Shown here: in pieces, positions 39,571-47,019 of the stretch
Position numbering within the stretch: position 1 is the first letter of the stretch
How the letters are laid out: each line of letters opens with the position of its first letter
Source of the DNA: Acidobacteriaceae bacterium
GTDB lineage: Bacteria; Acidobacteriota; Terriglobia; Terriglobales; Acidobacteriaceae
Length of the DNA: 64,000 nt
Direction of reading: 5' to 3'
Assembly (NCBI GenBank): GCA_030041435.1
Contig: JASHNW010000069.1
Coordinates: forward strand, 1-64,000
Notes under the pieces: model-generated
Databases searched by the model: none
What the model was told of the DNA's origin: nothing
The model's input: only the letters and a program-made list of their open reading frames with translations
Position numbers and translations under genes: made by a program

Positions 39571-41472
39571 TCACCGCTTCTTCTTCTTATCGCTCTGATT
39601 CTTGCTGCTTGCGGTTGCCTTCGCTGCCTTGGCGGGCTTCTTCGCCGCGGGTTTCGGCGCAACCTTCACCGGCTTGCGGGCATGCGCGGCCGCCTGTTTC
39701 TTTGCAGCCGGCTTGGCGGCCGGTTTCGCAACCGCCTTTGCCGCAAGCGAAGCCACTTTGCTAACGGCCTTTGCCGGTTTCGCTTCCGGTTTCGCCTCCG
39801 GCTTGCTGCTGGCCTTTGGCGGAGCCTTCACCGCAGGCTGCGGCTTAGCTGCCGCTTTGATCTCGGGCTTCGAAGACGCTTTAGCATCCGCCTTAGCCGG
39901 TGCTTTGGCCGCAGCCTTTGCTTCGGCAGTTGGCTTCGGTGCCTCTTTCGCGGCCTTCACGGGTGCCGTCTTTTCAGGCTTGCCCGCCGTGGCCGCGGGC
40001 TTCGCGGCTGCGAGGGTCTTCGACGGAGGCAGGATTTCGATCTCGCCGCTCCGTACCGGCTCCTCGGTTTCCTCTTCCTCCTCGCCCTCTTCGGCCTCGC
40101 CCGCCCGCAGCGCCGGAATCTCCAATTCCTCTTCTTCCTCGAACTTCGGTTCGGCACGGCGCCCACGCGGACGGCGGATCACCACCGGCGGCGGTGGAGC
40201 GGGCGGCGAGTGCGGCTCCAGGAACGCGCGAATCTCTTCCTCGGTCTGCAACTTGCCGTCCATGAACTGGAAGAACAATTCTTCCGCGATCTTGCCGTAT
40301 TCCGGCAGCTCGGGCGTGATCCGCATCTCTGCCATGAGTGCAGTGGGAATCTTTTGACGAGCTTCTGGCCAAACGTTAAAGAAATTGTTGAACTTCTCCT
40401 TCACCGCCGCGTTCTTTGCGCTAAATGCCAGCCAGAGAACAGCTTCCGGCTCATAGTTCACCAAAAGCTTCCACGTTGCCGAGGGCGTCGACGCTCCCTT
40501 GCCCAGCAGTTCCTTCGAAAACTCCTTCGCCGAGTGCTCCAGATGGTTCCACTGGTCCACAAACCCCGTCCGCGGAAACAGCCGCTTCAGCCCCGAAAGG
40601 TCCTTTGGCGTCATCTTCGCAGTCAGCAGTTCGACGTGCGCTGCCGATGGATCGGGGTTCACCCCCAGCATCAGCAGCCGGATGAAGATCCGGTTCAGTT
40701 CGTCCAGCCCCTTCAGATCGGCCTTCGCGGCCGTCCACGCCGGATACAGAGCCTTCATCCACCCTTCGGCCTCCAGCAGTCGCAGGGCCTTGATGGGATC
40801 TTCCTCATGCGCAATCTCTTCCAGCTCGTAGCCCCGCGAGAAGGCGGATATCTGCTCGATCAGCCCCTCGTCGCGTGCATTCTCATAGCGCGATTTGGTG
40901 CGTGGGTCCATCTCCCAGCCGGTTCGCGCTATGAACCGCGCCGCGCGGATCATCCGCGACGGGTCCTCGATGAATCCGTAGTTGCTGGCCAGCCGCAGAT
41001 GGCGGGTCTCGATATCCGCAAACCCGTTCAGCGGATCGAGCAGCAATCCCCACGAGCCCTCGTTCAGCGAAATCGCCATCGCATTGGCGGTGAAATCGCG
41101 TCGCCGCAGGTCTTCGAGGATCGGCGCCCAGTGGTATACCGGCTTGCCGGGCTTGGGATACTCTTCGCGTCGCGCACTCGACACTTCGACCCGGACGCTG
41201 CCGGGAAACCAGAAGAAAAGCGTGCGGGAAGGCTCATGTTCGCCCCACAACTTCGCGCCAGCTTTCTCCAGCGGTTTCTTCAGCTTGAGAGCATTTCCCT
41301 GAACCGAAAAATCAAGATCGCGGACGGGAAATCCGCTGGTCAGGTCGCGCACCGCGCCGCCCGCCAGAAACACGGTCATCCCCGCGTTGCGGGCGGCGTC
41401 GCGTACTTCGCGAAGGGCGTTTTGCTGTGCGGGGGAGAGACGATTTTCGAGGAGATAAATGTAGTCGGGCAT
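39571..41472 (-). CDS. cca: tRNA nucleotidyltransferase/poly(A) polymerase-family protein with histone-H1-like tail
   Basis: This 633-aa protein has the class II nucleotidyltransferase head (residues about 1-135) with FLAGGAVRDLTSGFPVRDLD (GG motif and DLD metal ligands) and RRDFTANAMAISLNE. The RNA-binding neck and body follow to about 410 (IEDPSRMIRAARFIARTGWE and beyond). From about 419 to 633 the chain is low complexity: Pro-rich, then acidic (EEEEELEI, EEEEETEE), then about 160 residues of Lys/Ala/Pro (AAKPAAKPAAKKQAAAHARK) ending in DKKKKR. It should add CCA, or poly(A) in some members, to RNA 3' ends. The tail is far outside the family and probably binds nucleic acid. CCA versus PAP function cannot be told apart. 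Confidence 0.9.
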   Translation of the reverse strand: MPDYIYLLENRLSPAQQNALREVRDAARNAGMTVFLAGGAVRDLTSGFPVRDLDFSVQGNALKLKKPLEKAGAKLWGEHEPSRTLFFWFPGSVRVEVSSARREEYPKPGKPVYHWAPILEDLRRRDFTANAMAISLNEGSWGLLLDPLNGFADIETRHLRLASNYGFIEDPSRMIRAARFIARTGWEMDPRTKSRYENARDEGLIEQISAFSRGYELEEIAHEEDPIKALRLLEAEGWMKALYPAWTAAKADLKGLDELNRIFIRLLMLGVNPDPSAAHVELLTAKMTPKDLSGLKRLFPRTGFVDQWNHLEHSAKEFSKELLGKGASTPSATWKLLVNYEPEAVLWLAFSAKNAAVKEKFNNFFNVWPEARQKIPTALMAEMRITPELPEYGKIAEELFFQFMDGKLQTEEEIRAFLEPHSPPAPPPPVVIRRPRGRRAEPKFEEEEELEIPALRAGEAEEGEEEEETEEPVRSGEIEILPPSKTLAAAKPAATAGKPEKTAPVKAAKEAPKPTAEAKAAAKAPAKADAKASSKPEIKAAAKPQPAVKAPPKASSKPEAKPEAKPAKAVSKVASLAAKAVAKPAAKPAAKKQAAAHARKPVKVAPKPAAKKPAKAAKATASSKNQSDKKKKR

Positions 41473-41698
41473 GGTGCTGGTGTATTCTTCCCTGGGGCTC
41501 CGATCCCCGCCCCCGTTTGCCGGGAAACCATCCCTAACTGCCAGCGGTACAGCTACTTACAGGACAGAGGAGCCGCAATCCAAACTATCAATGTAACATA
41601 AGGAAGCCTGTGTGACTATGGCGTCTGCACTATTTTTGATGCGTTGTCGGCCGAATGTGCAACAATCCAGGTCTCATCCGCGAAAGTCCTGCTGACCC

Positions 41699-42208
41699 AT
41701 GTCCTCCAGCCGCAAAAAAGCGATCTTCCGCAAGTTCTCCCGAGACTGGCTCTCCGGCTACCTGCCGTCTGGCGAATTTGTCCATCAGGGCAGCGTCGAA
41801 ATGCTTGACCTGGAAGGGAAGATCGTCCGCTTCGCTATCGAGGACCTGAAGTGGATCTGCTATGTCCGCGACTTCAACTCCGGCGAGCTGAACAACCCCG
41901 AACGGCTCCTTCGCAAAACCTTCGCCGGACGTCCCCGCGGCGAGGGCCTCTTCGTCCGCGCGCGCCTGAAGGATGGCGATTTGGTCGAAGGCCTGGCGGC
42001 CAACGATGCCACCCTGGTTTCGAGCGACGGCCTCTTCCTCACCCCACCCGACCTGCGATCGAACACCCAGCGCCTCTGGATTCCCCGCACCTCGCTCGAG
42101 GAACTGGAAGTGGTTGCCGTGATCGGGGCAGCCCGCAGGAAAGAGCCTGCCAGCGTCTCCCGCGCAGGGGAGACTAGCCAGGAACAGCTGTTTGGAGATC
42201 AGGAATAA
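41699..42208 (+). CDS. Conserved-looking hypothetical protein, 169 aa
   Basis: Starting MSSSRKKAIFRKFSRDWLSG, the protein has a basic N-terminus and two small beta-rich segments: VHQGSVEMLDLEGKIVRFAI with KWICYVRDFN, and GLFVRARLKDGDLVEGLAAN with DGLFLTPPDLRSNTQRLWIP. The second resembles a PilZ- or SH3-like barrel and recalls the proteins grouped under DUF6982 in Acidobacteriota, though I cannot confirm that name. There is no signal peptide or TM helix. It is monocistronic between the tRNA nucleotidyltransferase gene (divergent) and a dehydrogenase gene. Function unknown. Confidence 0.78.
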   Translation: MSSSRKKAIFRKFSRDWLSGYLPSGEFVHQGSVEMLDLEGKIVRFAIEDLKWICYVRDFNSGELNNPERLLRKTFAGRPRGEGLFVRARLKDGDLVEGLAANDATLVSSDGLFLTPPDLRSNTQRLWIPRTSLEELEVVAVIGAARRKEPASVSRAGETSQEQLFGDQE

Positions 42209-42400
42209 CCGCGGGTAGAAACAGCTGTTCGTGCTCCGCTTCCGTCCAGTGCCCGGAGAGAGCTCCAACGATATTGCGCAAGCATTTGAAAACAAAGTGC
42301 ATGCAGGCAATCATTGCAGAATCATATGGATAGCCCATACTCCGGTTCCGTCAGACCGAGTAGAATCAAATGCTTACGGGAAAGTGACCGGAAGGCGAAG

Positions 42401-43282
42401 ATGATGATTGCATTCCTTGGTCTGGGCAGAATGGGCAGCGTCATAGCCCGCCACCTGATCCGCCACGGTGAAAACATCACCCTCTGGAACCGCACCGCCG
42501 CTCACGCCGAGCTTCTGGCGGCCGAGGGCGCCAAAGTGGCGAAAACCCCGGCTGAAGCGGTCTCTGCCTGCGACGTCGTCTTCACCATGCTGCTCGACGA
42601 TCCTGCCCTCGAACAGGTCATTTACGACGGCAAAGTGCTGGAGAGCCTGCCCAAAGGCGCGATCCACGTCTCGCTCAGCACCCTCAGCGTCCAACTCTCG
42701 CGCCGCCTCACCTCCGACCATGCCGCACGCGGCCAGCACTTCGTCGCCGCTCCCGTCTTCGGCCGCCCGCACATCGCCGAGCAGGCCAGGCTCTGGATCG
42801 CTGTCGGGGGCGCCCCGGAACCAGTCGGGAGAATCCGAGCGCTGCTCCAAGTCTTCAGCCGTGGCGTTACCGTCGTCTCGGACAACCCCTGGAGCGCCCA
42901 CGCGCTCAAGCTTGGCGGCAACTTCCTCATCACCGCCATGATCGCTTCGCTCAGCGAAAGCTTTGTCTACGCGGAGGCCCTGAGCATCGACCCCGAGATT
43001 TTCCTCGAGACCGTCAACAACGCCCTCTTCCAGTCGCCCTTCTGCGAGATGTACGGCAAGATCATGCTCCACCCGCCTGCGACGCCAGGAGCCACGATGG
43101 CCGTCGGCGAAAAGGACATGCGCCTCTTCCGTGAAGCCGCGCACAGCGAGCAGCTGTCGACGCCGCTTGCTGATCGCTTCTTCGCAACCTTCCATCGCGC
43201 CTTTGAAGCCGGCATGAAAGATCAGGACTGGGCTGCAGGGTACTACCGGCTGGAGAAAGGGCTCGACTCGCACAAGCCGTAA
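42401..43282 (+). CDS. NAD(P)-dependent beta-hydroxyacid dehydrogenase (HIBADH family)
   Basis: The ATG at 42401 follows GGAAGG and gives 293 aa starting MMIAFLGLGRMGSVIARHLI, the usual NAD(P)-binding start. VFTMLLDDPALEQVIYDGKV and HVSLSTLSVQLSRRLTSDHA follow, then FVAAPVFGRPHIAEQARLWI, the substrate-loop region. AHALKLGGNFLITAMIASLS carries the catalytic Lys (K in LKLGGNF). The C-terminal helical domain ends with EAGMKDQDWAAGYYRLEKGL. Family members oxidise 3-hydroxyisobutyrate, tartronate semialdehyde or related acids, and the imine-reductase-like GLYR branch is also close. The substrate is unknown and neighbours give no hint. Confidence 0.88.
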   Translation: MMIAFLGLGRMGSVIARHLIRHGENITLWNRTAAHAELLAAEGAKVAKTPAEAVSACDVVFTMLLDDPALEQVIYDGKVLESLPKGAIHVSLSTLSVQLSRRLTSDHAARGQHFVAAPVFGRPHIAEQARLWIAVGGAPEPVGRIRALLQVFSRGVTVVSDNPWSAHALKLGGNFLITAMIASLSESFVYAEALSIDPEIFLETVNNALFQSPFCEMYGKIMLHPPATPGATMAVGEKDMRLFREAAHSEQLSTPLADRFFATFHRAFEAGMKDQDWAAGYYRLEKGLDSHKP

Positions 43283-43344
43283 GGCCAGAGCAGACCTTTG
43301 CGCGGTCCGCACGGCAAAGCATATTCTCCGGAGGGCTTTCCGGG

Positions 43345-43878
43345 TTAGTAGTTGTCTCGCCTGCTGCCAAGCTGAACGGATATCGCGAGCGGCTTCTTCG
43401 CGAGCGCAACGGCGAGCATCAAGGCGAGCAGAAGCGCCGCGCCCGCCTCCAGAAACCATGTAATCGTGCTGGAAAAGAGGGCCCAGTCGTGCACGAAGGC
43501 CCGCTGGGGCGCGCCGGGATCGTAGACCACCGGAACCAACTGGCCGGGGTTGAAATCTCGGATGAAGCAAAAGGTGCGCCGGCCTCCGCAAAGGATGACG
43601 TAGTCCTCGGTAAAGACATGCGCAGCGCCGTCGCCGCTCGCGAACTGGATGGTTGGCGTCGAGGTGCGGCTCGGACTGAGGACGGTGCCGTCCGTTCGCA
43701 TCCACAGAAATCCGGTGAGCGCATACCGCGCAAAGCCGAAATTGACATACAAGAGGAAGAGGACGCCGCACAGCAGCAGCGCGCCGCCGAATAATGCCAG
43801 TCCGCGTTGATTCGAAGGCTGAGGCTTCACTCCATCCTGCGTCGCGACTCTGAACCTGGCATTGAAGCTGGATGGCAT
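43345..43878 (-). CDS. DUF3592 membrane protein
   Basis: This 177-aa protein has AAGGAAG before its ATG. A TM helix (LALFGGALLLCGVLFLLYVN, about 27-47) is followed by an extracytoplasmic beta domain with TPTIQFASGDGAAHVFTEDY and FNPGQLVPVVYDPGAPQRAF, the DUF3592 core. A second TM helix (TWFLEAGAALLLALMLAVAL, about 140-162) comes next. The role is unknown; such proteins are widespread and usually solitary. It converges with the dehydrogenase gene and lies at the right edge of the C-rich part of the window. Confidence 0.85.
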   Translation of the reverse strand: MPSSFNARFRVATQDGVKPQPSNQRGLALFGGALLLCGVLFLLYVNFGFARYALTGFLWMRTDGTVLSPSRTSTPTIQFASGDGAAHVFTEDYVILCGGRRTFCFIRDFNPGQLVPVVYDPGAPQRAFVHDWALFSSTITWFLEAGAALLLALMLAVALAKKPLAISVQLGSRRDNY

Positions 43879-44079
43879 GCTGCTTCCTTATCGATCGAAT
43901 GGCCGACCGCGATCTGGCAAGACCCTGAATTAACTCCTGAGAGGCACTCAGGGTACTATTTCCCGCGCGACCTGCTCAACCCAGATGAATCTCCTGAAGC
44001 AGGCCGGCTGAAATCGGCATCGATTCCTGCCGTTCAGATGGGGCGAGTGAACGTGGCTGGCGAAAATCGGGCAGGTGTC

Positions 44080-44293
44080 GTGACCAAGACGAAGGAAACC
44101 CGCGGTTGAAGGCGTGTTTCGCACACCTGGCAAAGCCTGCACAACGCGCGTTAATCGATAAGGAAATATTCTCGAAGCCGATCTCGCTGAACGGACGCGC
44201 GCTGAGATCGCGAAGATGCATGGTATCGGGCCCTCGGCATTGCCAATCATGGATCGGGCACTGGGTGATGCCGGGCTGAAATTCAGATCGTAA
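44080..44293 (+). pseudogene. Frameshifted small helix-hairpin-helix protein gene
   Basis: Three adjacent plus-strand frames together spell one protein. GTG at 44080 gives VTKTKETRG then stop at 44109. A second frame gives KACFAHLAKPAQRALIDKEI from 44109 to about 44168. A third gives LEADLAERTRAEIAKMHGIG and PSALPIMDRALGDAGLKFRS to TAA at 44291. LAKPAQRAL followed by LAxxTxAEIxxMHGIGPxAL is the pattern of small HhH proteins related to RNA polymerase alpha-CTD/DUF1801 tails. Two frameshifts break the frame, so it is probably dead. The rest of 43879-44404 shows no other gene. Confidence 0.7.
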
Positions 44294-44404
44294 TCGCTCG
44301 ACTCAAACCCTCCCACTGCCCAATCTTTTGAATGACGGGCTGCACCCACGATGCAGCAGCTTGCAATTTCTGGTTACGATGAACGTATGGGCAAGAGGAG
44401 CGAA

Positions 44405-45169
44405 GTGGAAGATCATGTCGTCTTCATCACCGGCGCCAGCTCCGGAATTGGGGCGGCCTGCGCTTTGGCTTTCGCGCGCGGGGGAGCGCGCCTGCTGCTG
44501 TCGGCGCGCCGCGTCGAGCGGCTGGAAGCGATGGAGGTGGAATTGCTCCAGGCCGGCGCCGCCGCCGTGCACTGTTTTCACCTGGACGTGCAGAACCGCT
44601 CAGCCGTTGAGCGAGCCATAGCGGACCTGTCCCAAGAGTGGCGCGCGATCGACGTGCTGGTGAACAACGCCGGATTGAGCCGCGGTCTCGACAAGCTGTG
44701 GGAAGGGAAGCCGCAGGATTGGGAAGAGATGATCGAGACCAACATCAAGGGCATGCTTTGGGTCGCGCGCGCGGTCGTTTCCGGCATGGTGGTACGGGGG
44801 CGCGGCCACGTGGTCAATCTGGGCTCAACGGCTCAGGATCTCGCGTACCCCGGCGGAGCGGTTTATTGCGGCACCAAGGCCGCCGTCAAACTCATCAACG
44901 ATGGACTGCGCCAGGACCTGATGGGAACACCGGTGCGCGTGACCAGCATCGATCCGGGCATGGTCGAAACCGAGTTCAGCGAGGTCCGCTTCCACGGCGA
45001 TGCAGCGCGGGCGGCGAAGGTCTACCAGAACATCACGCCCCTGACCGCGGACGATGTTGCCGATGCCGTGGTGTGGGCGGTGACCCGTCCGGCCCACGTC
45101 AATATCGCTCATGTCCTGATGACTACCATCGATCAGGCGAATTCGCTGATGTTCAATCGCCGCACTTAA
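44405..45169 (+). CDS. Short-chain dehydrogenase/reductase (YdfG-like)
   Basis: A GTG at 44405 four bases after AGGAG gives 254 aa starting just before the SDR motif HVVFITGASSGIGAACALAF. ATGs at 44351 and 44387 are in frame but lack ribosome sites. Also present are the NAG motif in IDVLVNNAGLSRGLDKLWEG, the catalytic Ser in VVNLGSTAQDLA, and YCGTKAAVKLINDGLRQDL with the YxxxK pair (Y and K four residues apart). IDPGMVETEFSEVRFHGD is typical of NADP-dependent 3-hydroxy-acid dehydrogenases such as YdfG. The TAA lies inside the stem-loop at 45165. Confidence 0.9.
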   Translation: MEDHVVFITGASSGIGAACALAFARGGARLLLSARRVERLEAMEVELLQAGAAAVHCFHLDVQNRSAVERAIADLSQEWRAIDVLVNNAGLSRGLDKLWEGKPQDWEEMIETNIKGMLWVARAVVSGMVVRGRGHVVNLGSTAQDLAYPGGAVYCGTKAAVKLINDGLRQDLMGTPVRVTSIDPGMVETEFSEVRFHGDAARAAKVYQNITPLTADDVADAVVWAVTRPAHVNIAHVLMTTIDQANSLMFNRRT

Positions 45170-45217
45170 AGGCTGTTGGTAGCTTTCGCGCCGGTCGTGG
45201 GAACGCCAGCTTTTAAG
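45165..45217. repeat. Stem-loop spanning two convergent stop codons, related to 7264
   Basis: The arms CTTAAAGGCTG (45165-45175) and CAGCTTTTAAG (45207-45217) pair with one mismatch and contain the TAA stop of the SDR gene and the stop of the convergent 83-aa gene. The interval CTTTCGCGCCGGTCGTGGGA nearly equals the loop of the structure at 7264-7317 (which has GGC inserted). This shared loop shows the two structures are related. Confidence 0.65.
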
Positions 45218-45464
45218 CAAGCCCTGCGAGCTTTGCTTCGATCTCGCTGAGCGCGGCTTCCAGAGCCGCGCGGCGAATGGGATTCGACGTCCGCTCATCG
45301 AGTATCCGCTCGCGCTGCAGTTCCAGCGACTGGCGTTGCCGCATGCGGGCCGCCTGCGCGGTAGCATCCTGCGCGCCGCCGTTGAGGTTCTGAGAAGGTT
45401 GCTGTTCTCCCGTTTTCTGCTCGACCTGTTCTTCGACGGATTTGCTTTCCCAGCCTCTGGCCAT
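45213..45464 (-). CDS. Small charged coiled-coil protein, 83 aa
   Basis: The ATG at 45464 starts MARGWESKSVEEQVEQKTGE. The C-terminal half, from QRQSLELQRERILDERTSNP to RRAALEAALSEIEAKLAGLA, is predicted helical with heptad-like Leu/Ile spacing. There is no signal peptide or TM segment and no clear ribosome site. Its stop lies in a stem-loop shared with the convergent SDR gene. Similar short ERILDExTNPxRRxALExAL proteins exist in Acidobacteriota to my recollection, but I cannot name a function. A longer frame upstream to 45647 runs antisense to the MDR gene and is unlikely. Confidence 0.7.
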   Translation of the reverse strand: MARGWESKSVEEQVEQKTGEQQPSQNLNGGAQDATAQAARMRQRQSLELQRERILDERTSNPIRRAALEAALSEIEAKLAGLA

Positions 45465-45531
45465 AGCTTTATGGTACCCCCTTCGGTCGACAGGATTGCA
45501 TCCGGCGCCAGGGTTGGGGCATCCTCGGTGC

Positions 45532-46545
45532 ATGAAAGCCTGGCGCATTGCGCACTTTGGCATCGAGAATCTGGAGCTTGTCGCCCTCCCCGATCCGCAA
45601 CCGCAACGCGGCGAGGTGCTGGTTAGAGTCCACGCCGTCTCTCTCAACTATCGCGACCTGATGGTCGTCGTGGGCAGATACAACCCGAAGATGCATCTGC
45701 CGCGCATTCCTTCGTCGGACGGAGCCGGCGAGATCGTCGCCATCGGCGAGGGCGTGACGCGCGTGAAGGTGGGCGATCGCGTCGCCGGCATCTTCATGCA
45801 GAACTGGATCGATGGGCCTGCTGACGCGGCGAAGATTCGCGGCGCGCTCGGCGGCGACATCGACGGCATGCTGGCCGAATACGTCGCCTTGAGCGAAGAC
45901 GGCGTGGTGCGCATTCCCGCGCACTTGTCCTTCGACGAAGCTGCGACGTTGCCTTGCGCAGCTGTCACGGCGTGGAACGCAGTGGTCCGTGCGGGCAGGG
46001 TCAAGGCCGGTGACACGGTCCTGATGCAGGGAACCGGCGGGGTGTCGGTCTTTGCCCTGCAGTTCGCGAAATTACTGGGTGCGCGCGTCCTTGGCATTTC
46101 GAGCAGTGACGAAAAGATCGAGCGCGCGAAGCACCTGGGTCTCGACGCCGCCGTTAATTACCGGCAGCATCCCGACTGGGACAAATGGGTGCTGGAGCAG
46201 ACCAGCGGCCGCGGCGCAGATCTGGTGGTGGAAGTGGGCGGCGCCGGGACATTTACGCGGTCGCTGCGCTCGATACGCATCGGCGGGGTGGTTGCGCAGA
46301 TTGGCGTTCTCAGCCAGTCAATTGAAGGTATCGAAATCCCGCTTTTACTGCATAAACAAGTGCATTTAAGGGGAATCTATGTTGGGTCGCGCGCAGATTT
46401 TGAAGAAATGAATCGGGCCATCGACCTTCATCAGCTGAAACCCGCGATAGATCAAGCAGTTAGCTTCGGAAACCTGCCGGACGCCCTCCGTCGCATGGAG
46501 ACTGGGGCGCATTTTGGCAAGCTTGTGGTGCAGGTTGGAGGTTGA
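45532..46545 (+). CDS. MDR-family NAD(P)-dependent alcohol dehydrogenase-like protein
   Basis: The ATG at 45532 gives 337 aa starting MKAWRIAHFGIENLELVALP. The GroES-like domain shows VHAVSLNYRDLMVVVGRYNP, PSSDGAGEIVAIGEGVTRVK and GMLAEYVALSEDGVVRIPAH. The Rossmann part has VLMQGTGGVSVFALQFAKLL and GLDAAVNYRQHPDWDKWVLE. The catalytic zinc Cys and His are replaced, as in the quinone-reductase-like branch with the NYRD motif. It differs from the 7793/9785 pair in length and motif details. It lies divergent from the 83-aa gene. The substrate is unknown. Confidence 0.88.
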   Translation: MKAWRIAHFGIENLELVALPDPQPQRGEVLVRVHAVSLNYRDLMVVVGRYNPKMHLPRIPSSDGAGEIVAIGEGVTRVKVGDRVAGIFMQNWIDGPADAAKIRGALGGDIDGMLAEYVALSEDGVVRIPAHLSFDEAATLPCAAVTAWNAVVRAGRVKAGDTVLMQGTGGVSVFALQFAKLLGARVLGISSSDEKIERAKHLGLDAAVNYRQHPDWDKWVLEQTSGRGADLVVEVGGAGTFTRSLRSIRIGGVVAQIGVLSQSIEGIEIPLLLHKQVHLRGIYVGSRADFEEMNRAIDLHQLKPAIDQAVSFGNLPDALRRMETGAHFGKLVVQVGG

Positions 46546-46632
46546 AAATTGTTGCGGAAGGGGCGACATTTTTGGTCTTTATGCATCTGAGAAGTGTGCG
46601 GAAATGCCGGAGCAAAAGGAGAGCATTGACGT

Positions 46633-46932
46633 ATGAACTGGATCACTGTCTGCCTTCGTGCGATCGTCAGTTTCTTTACCGAGATTCTGTTTGGCTGTAG
46701 CCACGCTCATCTGACGCGTCCCTTCACCATCAATGCGGAAACCTACATGGTCTGCCTCGATTGCGGAAAGCAGGTTTACTATTCCGCGCAGGAGATGCGG
46801 CCGCTGACCAGCGGAGAAGTGCGCAGGATGAAGGCCGCGCACGCAGGCGAGGTCAGAGTTGTGCCAAGGATGCCTTCCTCCGGGCCGCAGCTGGTGCCGG
46901 CCGGCGATCGCAAACCGAATATTGCTGCGTAA
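46633..46932 (+). CDS. Small zinc-ribbon-like protein, 99 aa
   Basis: The ATG follows AAGGAGAG by about 11 bases. The N-terminus MNWITVCLRAIVSFFTEILF may be a membrane-binding amphipathic helix. It is followed by a C-H-C-C arrangement in FGCSHAHLTRPFTINAETYM and VCLDCGKQVYYSAQEM, which suggests a one-zinc ribbon. The rest is Pro/Arg-rich. I recognise similar short proteins only as acidobacterial hypotheticals. It is closed by a strong terminator, so it is an independent transcript. Function unknown. Confidence 0.78.
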   Translation: MNWITVCLRAIVSFFTEILFGCSHAHLTRPFTINAETYMVCLDCGKQVYYSAQEMRPLTSGEVRRMKAAHAGEVRVVPRMPSSGPQLVPAGDRKPNIAA

Positions 46933-46954
46933 CCACCGGTAATCGGGATAGCAT

Positions 46955-46981
46955 AAGGAGCGCGAAGCTGCGCTCCTTTTT
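46955..46981 (+). terminator. Rho-independent terminator of the 99-aa gene
   Basis: AAGGAGCGC and GCGCTCCTT form a perfect 9-bp stem around a 6-base loop, followed by TTT (five T in total with the arm). It lies 22 bp after the TAA of the 99-aa gene. Confidence 0.85.
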
Positions 46982-47019
46982 GCATTTGTGGGTCTAAGAT
47001 AGAGTTTGTCTGCCGCCCC

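Noticed and set aside
43948-44349. 133-codon minus-strand frame in the gap before the SDR gene
   Set aside because: It is antisense to the HhH pseudogene, whose plus-strand pieces make biological sense; no ribosome site.
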